A stretch of 51,812 nt of DNA. Source: Actinomadura soli (lineage in GTDB: Bacteria; Actinomycetota; Actinomycetes; Streptosporangiales; Streptosporangiaceae). The notes under the pieces are model-generated. The model did no database searches. It had not been told where the DNA came from and saw nothing but the letters and a program-made list of their open reading frames with translations. A program made the position numbers and the translations under genes. The DNA lies in NCBI RefSeq assembly GCF_005889715.1, contig NZ_VCKW01000025.1, positions 1-51,812 of the forward strand, read 5' to 3'. This document shows positions 1 to 9,106 of this stretch, piece by piece (position 1 is the first letter of the stretch; each line of letters begins with the position of its first letter).

Positions 1-2
1 GC

Positions 3-986
3 TCGGCCCCGCCCCCCCGGCGGCCTTTCCTGATCATGAATCCGCGGTCGGGCGGCGGGAAGGTCGGCCGGTTCGGGCTGTGCGAGCGGGCCCGCGCGCT
101 CGGCGCGGAGGTCGTCGTCCTCGATCCGGACCGTCCCGCGGACGTCGCCGCGATGGCGCGCCGTGCCGTGGCCGCCGGCGCGGACCTGCTCGGGGTCGCC
201 GGCGGCGACGGGACGCAGGCGCTGGTCGCCGGCGTCGCCGCCCAGTGCGGCGTGCCGTTCATGGTGATCCCGGCCGGGACCCGCAACCACTTCGCCCTCG
301 ATCTCGGCCTCGACCGGGCCGACCCGTCGCGGTCCCTGGACGCCCTCACCGACGCGGGTGTCGAGCTGCGCGTGGACCTCGGGCTGATCGGCGAGCGCGT
401 GTTCGTCAACAACGCGTCCTTCGGCGCCTACGCCGCCGTGGTGCAGCGCCCGGAGTACCGCGACGGGAAGCTCCGCACGACGCTGGACGTGCTGCCCGAC
501 CTGCTGACTCATCACGGCGGGCCGCGGCTGACCGTCCAGGCCGGGCCGGTCGTCCTCGACGGCCCGCAGGCGGTCCTGGTGAGCAACAACCCCTATGCGG
601 GCGGCGATCCCGCCGGCGCCGGGCGGCGGGAGCGGCTGGACTCCGGGGTGCTCGGCGTCCTCGGCGTGACCGTCGACCGCGCCGCGCAGGCCGCCGGCAT
701 GCTCCGCGGCAGGCGCGGCGGCGGCCTCACCTCGCTGACCGCCCGCGTGGTGGTCGTCGAGGCGGACGAGCGGGAGATCGCGGTCGGCGTCGACGGCGAG
801 GCGCTCGTCCTCGCCGCCCCCGTCACCTGCGTGATCCGGCCGGGCGCGCTGCGGGTGCGGGTGCCGCGCGACCACCGCGCGCCGCCTCCGGCGAAGCCGC
901 CGCTGGACTGGCGCGAGCTGGGCCGGCTCGCCTTCACGCGCGGCAGTACTTCCCGACCGGAGGGACGTGCCGGACATGACCGGTGA
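3..986 (+). CDS. Diacylglycerol kinase family lipid kinase, 5' end outside window
   Basis: The protein has the GGDGT nucleotide-binding motif about 60 residues in, followed by the PAGTRNHFA segment typical of the diacylglycerol kinase catalytic (DAGKc/YegS) family, which phosphorylates lipid alcohols with ATP. The first ATG in the window (position 36) falls inside the first beta strand, which in this family reads like LIxNPxSGGG. The frame stays open upstream to the window edge (residues PFLI precede MNPRSGGG). The true start is therefore probably outside the window and this is a 5'-partial gene. The NNASFG segment and a C-terminal beta-rich half end at a TGA at 984-986. The gene converges on the DUF2252 gene. 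The lipid substrate cannot be told from the sequence. Confidence 0.85.
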   Translation, partial: SAPPPRRPFLIMNPRSGGGKVGRFGLCERARALGAEVVVLDPDRPADVAAMARRAVAAGADLLGVAGGDGTQALVAGVAAQCGVPFMVIPAGTRNHFALDLGLDRADPSRSLDALTDAGVELRVDLGLIGERVFVNNASFGAYAAVVQRPEYRDGKLRTTLDVLPDLLTHHGGPRLTVQAGPVVLDGPQAVLVSNNPYAGGDPAGAGRRERLDSGVLGVLGVTVDRAAQAAGMLRGRRGGGLTSLTARVVVVEADEREIAVGVDGEALVLAAPVTCVIRPGALRVRVPRDHRAPPPAKPPLDWRELGRLAFTRGSTSRPEGRAGHDR

Positions 987-1072
987 GGGTCAGGCGCATC
1001 GCGGAGTTCACGTTGGGACGACTACCAGGCCGCGTTTCCTTCTGCCCGGTGCTCGTCCCGTCGTGCGGTCCG

Positions 1073-2476
1073 TCAGGCGGCTTCGGCGGTGACCCGGCCG
1101 TCGCGCACGGCGGCGGCGAGGGCGTCGCGGTCGCGTTCGTTCTGGTCGGCGTAGGCTTCGGCGAACTCCGCCAGCGCCCGGTCGAAGACGTCGCCGCCGC
1201 CGAGGTAGGCCGCGATGGCGATCGGGTCGCCGGAGCGGGCGTGGGCGCGGGCCAGCGACGCGCCGCACAGCCGTCCGAAGACCGTCATGACCTCCGGTGT
1301 CATGGTCTCCGGGCGGGCGATGCCCTTCCAGTCCCGCAACTGCCGGACGTAGAAGTCGCGGCGCCGCCCGTCGATCCCCGCGACGGTCTGCCAGCCGAGG
1401 AAGATGTCGCTCGCGGCCTGCATCAGCCGCTGCCCGGCGACGACGCGCTCGCCCTGGTTCGCGTACGCGCTGCCCCCCGCGTGGGGGGCGAGGACGGACG
1501 CGCCGGCCTCCTTGGCCTGGAGCAGCAGCGGATCGTCGTCGTCCCGGCCCAGCAGCAGGACGATCCAGCAGCGGGTGCCGACGCTGCCGACCCCGACCAC
1601 CTTGCGGGCCATGTCGGCCACCCGGTAGCGGCCGAGCAGGGCACGGCGCTCGGAGGACAGGCTGCGGCCGTAGCCCTCGATCAACCCGCGCAGCGCACCC
1701 GCCAGCTCCGCCTCCTTGGCCTCGGGGAGCAGATCGCCGAGGGGAGTGATCAGCGGCGGATCGGGGGTGATCCGCCGCCGGTCACCGTCCAGCCGGGTGA
1801 GCTTGGCGAACGCCTGCAGGTTCGTGCGGGTGCGGGCCCGCGCCGTGGCCGCGGAGAACCTCCGGCGGGTGCCGCCGCTCAGGTGCACCGTCCGGATCGA
1901 GCCGAGATCGTCGGCGTCGTCCTGCGCGTACCAGATGTCGAGGGTGCGCATTCCGGCGAACTCCCGCATCCGCGTCCGGTAGGCGCGGACGCACCGGCGC
2001 ACGACGGCGGCGCGCTCGCGGCCGGAGAACCCGTTCGCGCGGCCGGCGATGGCGAGGCTCGCCGCGAGCCGTTTGACGTCCCACTCCCACGGGCCGGGCA
2101 GCGTCTCGTCGAAGTCGTTGAGGTCGAAGATCAGGTGCCGTTCCGGGGAGGCGAGCAGCCGGAAGTTCAGCAGGTGGGCGTCCCCGCACAGCTGCACGCG
2201 CAGCCTCGTGTGGGGAGCGGCGCCGAGGTCGGACGCCATGATCGCGGCGGCACCCCGGTAGAAGCGGAACGGCGACTCCAGCATGCGGCCGTAGCGGATC
2301 GGCACCAGCTCGGGCAGCCGGACCGCGGACTGCCGCTCCAGGACGTCGACGGGGTCGGGCCGTTTCCCGCCGGACTCGAATCGCGCGTGGCTCGAACGGG
2401 GTACCTCACCGCGCGCCCGCCTCCCGTACGCCGCCCGCTCCGACGGGCTCAGCGCGCCGGTGCCGTTCGTGGTCAT
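1073..2476 (-). CDS. DUF2252 family protein
   Basis: This 467-residue protein carries the DUF2252 signature: GDAHLLNF, then NDFDE, then PWEWDVKRLAAS (about residues 120-165). This is a kinase/phosphotransferase-like layout of unknown biochemical role. The ATG at 2474-2476 was chosen because a GGGAG ribosome-binding site lies just upstream and because the family begins near here. The frame stays open further upstream, but that extension is an arginine-rich shadow of the DUF6325 gene. The gene is probably co-transcribed with the DUF6325 gene, which ends about 50 bases upstream. Lengths near 450 residues are usual for the family. Function remains unknown. Confidence 0.85.
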   Translation of the reverse strand: MTTNGTGALSPSERAAYGRRARGEVPRSSHARFESGGKRPDPVDVLERQSAVRLPELVPIRYGRMLESPFRFYRGAAAIMASDLGAAPHTRLRVQLCGDAHLLNFRLLASPERHLIFDLNDFDETLPGPWEWDVKRLAASLAIAGRANGFSGRERAAVVRRCVRAYRTRMREFAGMRTLDIWYAQDDADDLGSIRTVHLSGGTRRRFSAATARARTRTNLQAFAKLTRLDGDRRRITPDPPLITPLGDLLPEAKEAELAGALRGLIEGYGRSLSSERRALLGRYRVADMARKVVGVGSVGTRCWIVLLLGRDDDDPLLLQAKEAGASVLAPHAGGSAYANQGERVVAGQRLMQAASDIFLGWQTVAGIDGRRRDFYVRQLRDWKGIARPETMTPEVMTVFGRLCGASLARAHARSGDPIAIAAYLGGGDVFDRALAEFAEAYADQNERDRDALAAAVRDGRVTAEAA

Positions 2477-2526
2477 GGCCGGGTCTCCCTTCTCTGGCCT
2501 GCCGGGCCGGCCGATGGCGGGTCCGG

Positions 2527-3078
2527 TCACCCGCCGGTCCCGCCTCTGGCGGTCTCCATGGCGTGGAGCCGCTGCGCCTCCTCGGCGGTGTGCAGGCCGA
2601 TGGCGACCAGGTCCAGCGGGCTGACGAACCCGTCGCCGATCCGGTAGCCGCCCGCGCGCAGCACCGCGTCCCGCAGCGGCACGGCCCAGTGGTGCTCGAT
2701 CAGCAGCAGGGCGGCGGCGGTGCCGTTCGGGATGTCGCCGAGCACGTGCCAGGCGTCGTCGCTTTCGAGGAGCACGTGCACACCCTCGGCCGCGGCCTCC
2801 GCGCCCGCGATGGAGCCCGCCTCCATGCCCTCCTCGCCCCCGATGCCCAGGCCGATGAGCGCGCCGATCTTGCTGCCGAGCTCGATCGCCTCCTCCTGGC
2901 CCAGGTTGCTGAGGTGCCCCACGTCCAGCGCGCCGTCCTCGTCCTTGTGGACGGCCAGGGCGTCGATCACCCGTACGGTGTCGCTCGCGCGCAACCGCTC
3001 CAGCTCGGCGATGATCTCGCCGTGGAACCGCGGGTGGTCGAAGCCCAGCACGATGAGTTGCACGGGTCCGAAGGCCAT
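2527..3078 (-). CDS. DUF6325 family protein (DUF1269-like)
   Basis: This small acidic protein of 183 residues begins MAFGPVQLIVLGF, then alternates strands and helices. It has a central glycine- and alanine-rich stretch (IGALIGLGIGGEE) and a segment SALL-like (NGTAAALLLIEHHWA). This arrangement matches DUF6325 proteins, which are common in actinomycetes and of unknown function. The ATG at 3076-3078 has a GAGGAG site about 8 bases upstream, and the longer in-frame extension lacks one. It lies upstream of the DUF2252 gene on the same strand and may be a stress-associated envelope or cytosolic protein, but nothing here shows a reaction. Confidence 0.75.
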   Translation of the reverse strand: MAFGPVQLIVLGFDHPRFHGEIIAELERLRASDTVRVIDALAVHKDEDGALDVGHLSNLGQEEAIELGSKIGALIGLGIGGEEGMEAGSIAGAEAAAEGVHVLLESDDAWHVLGDIPNGTAAALLLIEHHWAVPLRDAVLRAGGYRIGDGFVSPLDLVAIGLHTAEEAQRLHAMETARGGTGG

Positions 3079-3185
3079 TGACGGGCTCCTCACGCTCGGT
3101 GCCGGCGATCGGCCGGCTCTCGTGCCAAACCGTGACACCCCGCCGCACGGCGGACATCACCCGCCGCGGATGAACAATTGCCGCT

Positions 3186-4625
3186 TCAGGGGTGCGAGCC
3201 GCCGGTACCGGCCGTCGGCGGGACCGGGGGCGCCGTCCCGGCATCCGGGCCCGCCTCCGCGGCGTGGCGGGCGAACAGGGTCACCCCGACCTCGTACGCC
3301 GCCAGGACGACCAGGATCACGAGAAGGGCCGTCCAGGACGCGAACAGCAGCACGACGAGCGCCGCCACCAGGGCGCCCGCGATCCGCAGCACGTCCAGAT
3401 GGCGGACGACCCGCTCCCCGAACCGGTCGCTCCGAACGGCCGACCAGGCCGCGTGGGACCCTGAGACGGCATACCGGCGCAGCGCCACCGGCCCCCTTCC
3501 AGGGCCCACCAGGTACATGAGGACGGCTAGTGCGACACCCAGCCAGAGCAGCAGGTCACCGCGGTCGCGCAGCGTCCTGAAGATGTCGTGCACCGCCACG
3601 GACGCCGCCTGCCGGTAGAGGCCCTCGGGCACGCGCTCCAGAAGCCGGTCTCCGACGGCCCGCAGCACTGCCGCCAGCACCACCACGCCGCCCGCGACGG
3701 CCACGCCGAACTGCAGCAGCGTCCGCCTGCGTCCAGGCGAGACCACCAGCGCGAGCGCGAGGCAGGCCAGCGTGCCGATCACGAGCAGGACGAGGCCGCG
3801 CTTGAACAGCAGCACCGCGTGCTGGAAGCCGGTCAGATCGCCGTCATGGTAGATGGCGATCTTCCCGAAGTCCGCGGGCAGCGTCACACCGAGCGCCGTC
3901 GCCACCTTCTGCCGCAGGTCGGCGGGGATCTCACCGGACGAGACAGCAGGCAGTCGAAGCTCCTTGTCGAACAGCGTCGGCAGCTCCTGCGAGACCGTGA
4001 TGAGCACATCGTTGATGACCGGCAGCAGGTTCAGCGTCACGATCCCGTTCTGGACGCCGACCGTCTCGCTCCTGCCCTCCACGATCGCCACGATCTGGGC
4101 GTGCGCGAACCGGTTCGCCTGCCGCCACAGCGCCGCGAACTGCTCAGTGCCCATGAAATTCTGCACCCGGTCCCGCAGGTGGTCGTGGACGGCATTCGTC
4201 ACGGGCCCGGCCAGGAAGGCGGCCCGTGGCGGCAGCGCCTCGGTGAGCCGTCCCCGGACGTTCAGCTGCGCGAAGACCTGGTCGGTGAGGTAGGTCGCCA
4301 TGGCGGCGTTGATCTCGGGATTTTCGGGCAGCGGCGCCACGGTGGCGACCCACCGGTCGGTCTCCAGCGTGGTGCGTGCACCCCACACACCGATCACCGA
4401 CGCCACGAGGCCGAAGCCGGCGAGGGCCACCAGCAGGGCGGCAATGGCCTGCCGCGTTCTCAGCAGGTTCGGGTGCGGGCGCACCGGGGCCGCGGGGATC
4501 GGCGGCCTTGCCGCGAGCCGCGCCCGCAGATCGGCCACCTCCGCACGCAGCCTGCGCAGTTCCTCCGCACCGCCGGGGCCGATCGTATGCTCGTCCCCGC
4601 CGTTCGCGTCCTCGACGTCGCTCAT
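3186..4625 (-). CDS. Polytopic membrane protein with N-terminal coiled coil
   Basis: This is a 479-residue protein of unknown function. The N-terminal 45 residues contain a short coiled coil (LRRLRAEVADLRARL) and a proline-rich linker. A transmembrane helix follows near residues 58-80. A soluble, probably extracytoplasmic domain of about 190 residues comes next (with TDRWVATV and PLPENPEI), then four or five hydrophobic helices. The tail is rich in Pro, Ala and Gly. The ATG at 4623-4625 follows a GGAGG site at good spacing. It is divergent from the GTPase gene at 4880 across an AT-richer gap. Similar membrane proteins are frequent in actinomycetes without an assigned role. Confidence 0.75.
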   Translation of the reverse strand: MSDVEDANGGDEHTIGPGGAEELRRLRAEVADLRARLAARPPIPAAPVRPHPNLLRTRQAIAALLVALAGFGLVASVIGVWGARTTLETDRWVATVAPLPENPEINAAMATYLTDQVFAQLNVRGRLTEALPPRAAFLAGPVTNAVHDHLRDRVQNFMGTEQFAALWRQANRFAHAQIVAIVEGRSETVGVQNGIVTLNLLPVINDVLITVSQELPTLFDKELRLPAVSSGEIPADLRQKVATALGVTLPADFGKIAIYHDGDLTGFQHAVLLFKRGLVLLVIGTLACLALALVVSPGRRRTLLQFGVAVAGGVVVLAAVLRAVGDRLLERVPEGLYRQAASVAVHDIFRTLRDRGDLLLWLGVALAVLMYLVGPGRGPVALRRYAVSGSHAAWSAVRSDRFGERVVRHLDVLRIAGALVAALVVLLFASWTALLVILVVLAAYEVGVTLFARHAAEAGPDAGTAPPVPPTAGTGGSHP

Positions 4626-4879
4626 CGCGGGCCTCCAGACCGAAGAGCCTCTCCCATCATCGGCTTGAGCGGCCCCGGCCCTCATCACCCCTTACGGGTG
4701 ACGGCGACCATCGGCAAATTCGCTGTCGCGATATCAGGATGCCCAAAACCCGCAATATGGCCTTGTTAAATGAAATAGGTGTTCTGGTACGGGCGTATGG
4801 GGTAGAAGTACATGTGGGGGTCCATTAACGATCAAGAACGGCGTCGCCGTGCAGTTGATCGTGGGCGAGGGGGCTGGAC
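4626..4879. promoter_or_regulatory. AT-richer divergent intergenic region
   Basis: This 254-base gap separates two divergent genes and is clearly richer in A and T than its surroundings, especially 4720-4830. It must carry the promoters for both, but no -10/-35 pair could be assigned with confidence. A GAGGGGG ribosome-binding site sits just before the GTG at 4880. Confidence 0.45.
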
Positions 4880-6079
4880 GTGCGGCGGTTCTTGATCTAT
4901 TTCCTGCTGGCGATCGCCATTCTGGCGGTAACGGCTTGGTCCGATCCCGAGCCTCCCACGCCCACCCCTACCAGATCCTTCCCGTACCGGGGCGTCTTTC
5001 AGCTGTCGGATGACGGAAAGACGCTCTCCGTGAGCGAGGGCACAGAGGTCGACTACGCCGTCGACGTCTCTGGGCTGGAGGTCAATCTGGCCTGCGCCAA
5101 GGAATTCTACCTGCCCGACCTGCGCACGATCAGAACGGAAATCCTGAAGAATGGATGCGCGAAGATAGTCGGTTCTCCGCTGAACTCCGCGGAGCGGGCG
5201 GCCCAGGACGAGGCCAAGCGCGCTCGCCGTGGCATTTGGGGAAGCACTCCATCGCCCAGTTCGACCACTCGGTCGCAGGACGATGGCGGCATGGACGCGG
5301 GCGCGCTGTTCCGGTGGGCCAAAGAACACAAGCTGATCAGCGTTCCCGGTGCCAGCCTGCTGCTGGCGATCCTGGCCTCGCCGGTCCTCTGGAAACTCGG
5401 TGGCTGGCTCGTGGCGCGCCTCCACCGTAAGCGGGTGCGGATCATCATCGCGGGCGTGCGGGGGGCGGGCAAGACGGGACTGTGGACCAAGCTGAGGAGG
5501 GAGTACGAGTCCGTATCCCAGCTATCGCCGACCAGGGGCAAGGCCGAGGCGTCCATAGAACCTGTGCTGTTGAGAAAATGGACCATTTTGCCGACGGTCG
5601 TCGATACAGCAGGGGCCGAGCCGTGGCTCGTCCTGCAGAGCATGAAGCGATCACGCGGAATTGCACGGATGGTCGAGCGGCACCGAACAAAGCTGGTGCT
5701 TCTCTGCGTCGTGGCACCCTGCCCTGAAGAAGAACTGAACGGAGGCGACCCGTTCGACCGGGAGTACATCACCAAACAAGCGGGCTACATGCACCTGCCG
5801 ATGGCGCTGATCGGGCAGCAGGATCAAAAGAGCCGGCCTGACCTCGTCATCATGTTCGTGACCAAGTTCGACCTCCTTTCCGGCGACGAGCCGGACGAGA
5901 ACGAACAGGCGTCCAAGGCCATGGCCACGGCCTTCAGGGAACATCGAGAGGTCATCGAAACGACGTGCAGGGGCGCGGGCGTGCGCTTCCTGTGGATCAT
6001 CGGCAGTGCCAAGAACAAGAAGAAGTGGGGCATCGACCGGGTGCGCACGAGCCTCGCGGAGCTGATGGATCGTGCCTAG
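4880..6079 (+). CDS. Membrane-anchored SNase-like/P-loop GTPase fusion
   Basis: This 399-residue protein has three parts. Residues 1-20 are a hydrophobic signal or anchor. Residues about 35-120 resemble a staphylococcal-nuclease fold, ending in the typical AQDEAKRARRGIWG helix, but the usual catalytic Arg/Glu motif is not visible. A second membrane helix lies near 155-178. A GTPase domain follows: P-loop GVRGAGKT (192-199), DTAG (242-245) and TKFD (328-331). The predicted topology puts the SNase-like part outside and the GTPase in the cytoplasm. The GTG start is supported by a GAGGGGG site. The stop overlaps the next gene by 8 bases, so the two are translationally coupled. Base composition is lower in GC than the neighbours, which suggests transfer. 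The fusion is not one I recognise as a named family. Confidence 0.75.
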   Translation: MRRFLIYFLLAIAILAVTAWSDPEPPTPTPTRSFPYRGVFQLSDDGKTLSVSEGTEVDYAVDVSGLEVNLACAKEFYLPDLRTIRTEILKNGCAKIVGSPLNSAERAAQDEAKRARRGIWGSTPSPSSTTRSQDDGGMDAGALFRWAKEHKLISVPGASLLLAILASPVLWKLGGWLVARLHRKRVRIIIAGVRGAGKTGLWTKLRREYESVSQLSPTRGKAEASIEPVLLRKWTILPTVVDTAGAEPWLVLQSMKRSRGIARMVERHRTKLVLLCVVAPCPEEELNGGDPFDREYITKQAGYMHLPMALIGQQDQKSRPDLVIMFVTKFDLLSGDEPDENEQASKAMATAFREHREVIETTCRGAGVRFLWIIGSAKNKKKWGIDRVRTSLAELMDRA

Positions 6080-6833
6080 GACGATCCGCCCCGCGCGAGT
6101 CGGTATGGTCATCTACGGTTTCGCGCGAGACGCACAGTTCAGCCTGGTCGCCGGAGAGCCCGTGGTCCTCTCCCAGCGGAAGGCGAACGCGCTGCAGCTC
6201 CGCGTCGGCGAAGTCTCCTCCCGCACGCAGAATGCAGGCAGCGTCGTCGGATCCGGATTCCCGCTGGGCCGGGGCGAGGTCCTCCTCTTCGGGATCCCCG
6301 TCGCCGAGCCCGAAGCCGCGACGAGCAGGCACGGTCTGAGCGTCGTCTTCGGCGTTCATGTCTCCCGGCGTCGCGCCGCTTCACCGGAGCTGCTGGTCCA
6401 GATGATCGCCGCGCTGGAGCTGGCCGTCGCCCATTGCTGTTCCGGCGCCTATGCCGGTCCGGTCGCAACGGCCACCACCCTGACTCAGCTCCTGCAGCGC
6501 CGGAACGACGACGAATCCCTGGACGTCGTACGGGAGATCACTCTGCACCTGTCGGCCGTGTATTCCCTGTTGCTGGGCGGACGGAATCGAATCGCCGCTT
6601 TCTTTCGCCCGCTGCGACCAACGGGGCGAACCCTCAACAACTCCGAGCCGGCACATCACTACGCCGTGATACTTCAGGCTGCCCGCAGGCCATGGTACGT
6701 GCGACGCGGGAGGATCTGCTTCTGCGTCCCACTGGAGCCTCAGATGCTCGATCAGAGACTGCCCCTTGACGCCGTCAAGACATACAGGTTTCTCGACAGG
6801 GGAATCATTGTCGGACATCCGAGTTCGAAGTAG
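6072..6833 (+). CDS. Unknown protein coupled to the SNase-like GTPase
   Basis: This 253-residue protein is not recognised. It starts at a GTG inside the end of the GTPase gene (8-base overlap), so both are almost certainly made together. There is no signal peptide, no clear membrane segment and no zinc or P-loop motif. The N-terminal half is beta-rich (FSLVAGEPVVLS, GEVLLFGIPV), the middle is helical (ELLVQMIAALELAVAHCC), and the C-terminal part has basic patches (RPWYVRRGR). Tight coupling suggests a cytosolic partner or effector of the GTPase. It shares the lower GC content of that gene. Confidence 0.7.
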   Translation: MPRTIRPARVGMVIYGFARDAQFSLVAGEPVVLSQRKANALQLRVGEVSSRTQNAGSVVGSGFPLGRGEVLLFGIPVAEPEAATSRHGLSVVFGVHVSRRRAASPELLVQMIAALELAVAHCCSGAYAGPVATATTLTQLLQRRNDDESLDVVREITLHLSAVYSLLLGGRNRIAAFFRPLRPTGRTLNNSEPAHHYAVILQAARRPWYVRRGRICFCVPLEPQMLDQRLPLDAVKTYRFLDRGIIVGHPSSK

Positions 6834-6857
6834 ACGAGGACGAGAGCGTCGCGGTCA

Positions 6858-8207
6858 TTAGATCGCCTTTGCCGCGCTGGGGGCGTCCAGGAGCAGGACC
6901 GTCCGGACCAGAACTTCGACCAGCCGGCGCGCCTCTCTCACGTCCACCAGGTTCATGCCGAGCGTGTAGTCGACGCTCTCGCCGGCCGGTCCCCTGGGGA
7001 CCTTCGGCATCCCGACGCGGGCGGTCGGGATGCCGCGCATGCGGAGGACGTTGGCGTCGGTGGCTCCGCTGTTCTCCCTGATCGGCCGGTGCCGGACCCC
7101 GGCGACCGCCTCCCATGCCCGGACCGCGGCGCGGACGACCGGAGAGCCCGGATCGGTGTGCGAGGCGGGGACGGCGGCGATCTGCTCGACCCGCAGGTCG
7201 GCTCCGAGGTCGCGCCCCATCGCGGCGACGAACGCGCGGACCTCCCGCGTCACGGTCGCGGGGGTCTGCCGTGTCGTCAACCGCACATCCACCCGCAGCC
7301 TCACCGTCGCGGGCGTCGAGGCGGCCAGGTGGCCGAGCCCGCCGGCGACGGACGACACCACGCCCTGCGGACGCATCGTGCCGTGCTCGTGCCGGGCGGC
7401 GTACTCCTCGAACCAGTCCTCCAGCCGGTTCGCGACGACCCCGCTGAGCGCGACGGCGTTGCGGTACGGCATCCGGTGCCGGCTTCCGACGTAGGTGTGC
7501 TCGCCGGGCACGGTGATGTCGAGCCAGACCAGTCCGACCTCTTCGTGGGAGACGTTCCAGCCCGGCTTGGCGATCACCGCGTGGTCGGTCGTGAACCCGC
7601 GCTCGGCCAGGAAGGCGGCGCCGACGCCGTGCCCGGTGTTGGCGCGTCCCGGGGTTCCGATGCCTTCGACCGCGAACGCGGGCATCCCGCCCGCCCCGAA
7701 CCCGGCGACCACGTCCCCGGACGGCTCGATGCCCGAGGCCGCCAGCGCTTCGAGGGCGACGAGCACGCAGGCCGCGTGTCCCTTCGGGTTGCCCGCGCCC
7801 AGCCCCTGGACGAGGTCGCCACTGACCACGGCCCGCGGCAGCATGTCGGGGCGCATCCGGGGGGCGGCCCCAGGGACGTCCCAGGCGGGATCACCCGTCG
7901 TGAACGTGTCCAGTGGTGCGTAGAGCAGCGTCGACGCGCCGCCGCTTGAGCCGCGGAGCACGGCGACGGCGTTCGCCTGGCGCCCGTCGATCCACTGGAC
8001 CTGCGACTCGACCCGGTCGCGGGCGAGGCGGGCGGCGATCCATGACGCGAGCTCGCCCTCCGCCCCGGTGGGGCTCGGGATGTCGACGATGCCGGTGATG
8101 GCGGCGAGCAGGTCCTCGCCGGTGACCTGGCGCATCACCCGCGCGACGGCCGCACTCATTGCGGGCGCGTCGCGCTCGGCAACAGGCGGCGGGTGTCCGT
8201 CGCTCAT
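6858..8207 (-). CDS. M20-family peptidase-fold protein lacking usual metal ligands
   Basis: This 449-residue protein has the layout of M20 metallo-amidohydrolases (ArgE/DapE/carboxypeptidase G2). The catalytic halves flank a lid domain, and the C-terminal SGATDANVLRMRGIP segment is conserved. The metal-site positions have changed. The usual GHxD reads APLD. The bridging Asp of GASDxKG reads GAGNPKG. The Glu-Glu pair is absent (GFGAGGMP). The xEP motif reads AKP. The final His motif is missing. It may have lost hydrolase activity or works differently. The ATG at 8205-8207 overlaps the preceding hydrolase stop as ATGA, so it is the last gene of the aromatic-catabolism operon. Confidence 0.8.
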   Translation of the reverse strand: MSDGHPPPVAERDAPAMSAAVARVMRQVTGEDLLAAITGIVDIPSPTGAEGELASWIAARLARDRVESQVQWIDGRQANAVAVLRGSSGGASTLLYAPLDTFTTGDPAWDVPGAAPRMRPDMLPRAVVSGDLVQGLGAGNPKGHAACVLVALEALAASGIEPSGDVVAGFGAGGMPAFAVEGIGTPGRANTGHGVGAAFLAERGFTTDHAVIAKPGWNVSHEEVGLVWLDITVPGEHTYVGSRHRMPYRNAVALSGVVANRLEDWFEEYAARHEHGTMRPQGVVSSVAGGLGHLAASTPATVRLRVDVRLTTRQTPATVTREVRAFVAAMGRDLGADLRVEQIAAVPASHTDPGSPVVRAAVRAWEAVAGVRHRPIRENSGATDANVLRMRGIPTARVGMPKVPRGPAGESVDYTLGMNLVDVREARRLVEVLVRTVLLLDAPSAAKAI

Positions 8208-9079
8208 TTCACCGGGTGCTTGCTCAGGAAGCGCAGGCTCAGCTCGTTGTACTCGTCGGCCCGCTCGTGCTGCGGCCAGTGGCCGCAGTCGTCGAAGAGG
8301 ACCAGCTCGGAGCCCGGGATCGCGCCGTGCATGGCGGTGGCCTCCGGGACGTCGCCGAACGGGTTGTCGCGGCCCCAGACGATCAGGGTCGGGGCGGTGA
8401 TTCGCGCCAGGTCCTCCGGCGTCAGGATGTTCCGCAGCCGCGTTCCGAGATGCTGCAGGCACAGCAGGTTGCCGATGTTCGCGACGAAGTCGGGGCGGTG
8501 GTAGATCTCGTGCCGGACGGTGACGAGCTCCTCGGTCGCGTCGGCCGGGTCCGCCATCAGCAGCCGCATCCGGCGGCGGGTCAACTCGACGTCGTCGGTC
8601 TCGACCGCGCGCCGGGTGCTCGTCCGGATCCGCTCCATCACCTCGGGGTTGGCGACCGTGCCCCCCGCGCACAGCAGCTGCAGCGACGCGATCCGGTCGG
8701 GGGCGTCGATGGCGGCCCGCCCGCCGACCCAGCCGCCGAGGGACTCGCCGACGATGTGGGCCTTGCCGATGCCGGCGGCGTCCATGTAGGCCAGCAGGTG
8801 GTCGCGGTAGCGCGGGATCTCGTACGGGTGGCCGGGCTTGCCGGTGTACCCGTGGCCCAGCATGTCGATCGCGTGGCAGCTGTACTGCTCGGCGTGGGAG
8901 CGGAGGTTCCGGGCGAACGCCTCCAGATGGCCCGACGTCCCGTGCAGGAAGATCACGGCCTCGCCGCCGTCACCGGCGCGCAGGGTCCGGGTCGCGATGC
9001 CGGCCGCGTCGACGGTCGACAGGCTGAAGTCCAGGTCGGCCAGCTCGGTCCAGATGGTGCGGGCCAGGTCGTTGCTCAT
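8204..9079 (-). CDS. Alpha/beta hydrolase, meta-cleavage product hydrolase type
   Basis: This 291-residue alpha/beta hydrolase has the oxyanion segment FLHGTSGH, a nucleophile elbow GESLGGW, an acid in the WGRDNPFGD strand and a catalytic His in DCGHWPQHE. This layout matches MhpC/BphD-like enzymes that hydrolyse C-C bonds of ring-cleavage products. It follows the second hydrolase and the dioxygenase genes on the same strand, with a 27-base gap from the small membrane peptide, and overlaps the M20 gene by four bases. The substrate is unknown. A role after ring opening is inferred from the Rieske and LigB neighbours. Esterase or haloalkane-type activity is not excluded. Confidence 0.85.
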   Translation of the reverse strand: MSNDLARTIWTELADLDFSLSTVDAAGIATRTLRAGDGGEAVIFLHGTSGHLEAFARNLRSHAEQYSCHAIDMLGHGYTGKPGHPYEIPRYRDHLLAYMDAAGIGKAHIVGESLGGWVGGRAAIDAPDRIASLQLLCAGGTVANPEVMERIRTSTRRAVETDDVELTRRRMRLLMADPADATEELVTVRHEIYHRPDFVANIGNLLCLQHLGTRLRNILTPEDLARITAPTLIVWGRDNPFGDVPEATAMHGAIPGSELVLFDDCGHWPQHERADEYNELSLRFLSKHPVK

Positions 9080-9106
9080 GTCCGTCCTTCCTCGTCGAGG
9101 TCGCGG

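Noticed and set aside
4880..6833. Integrated mobile element around the AT-richer island
   Set aside because: No integrase, transposase, direct repeats or tRNA attachment site were found at its borders.
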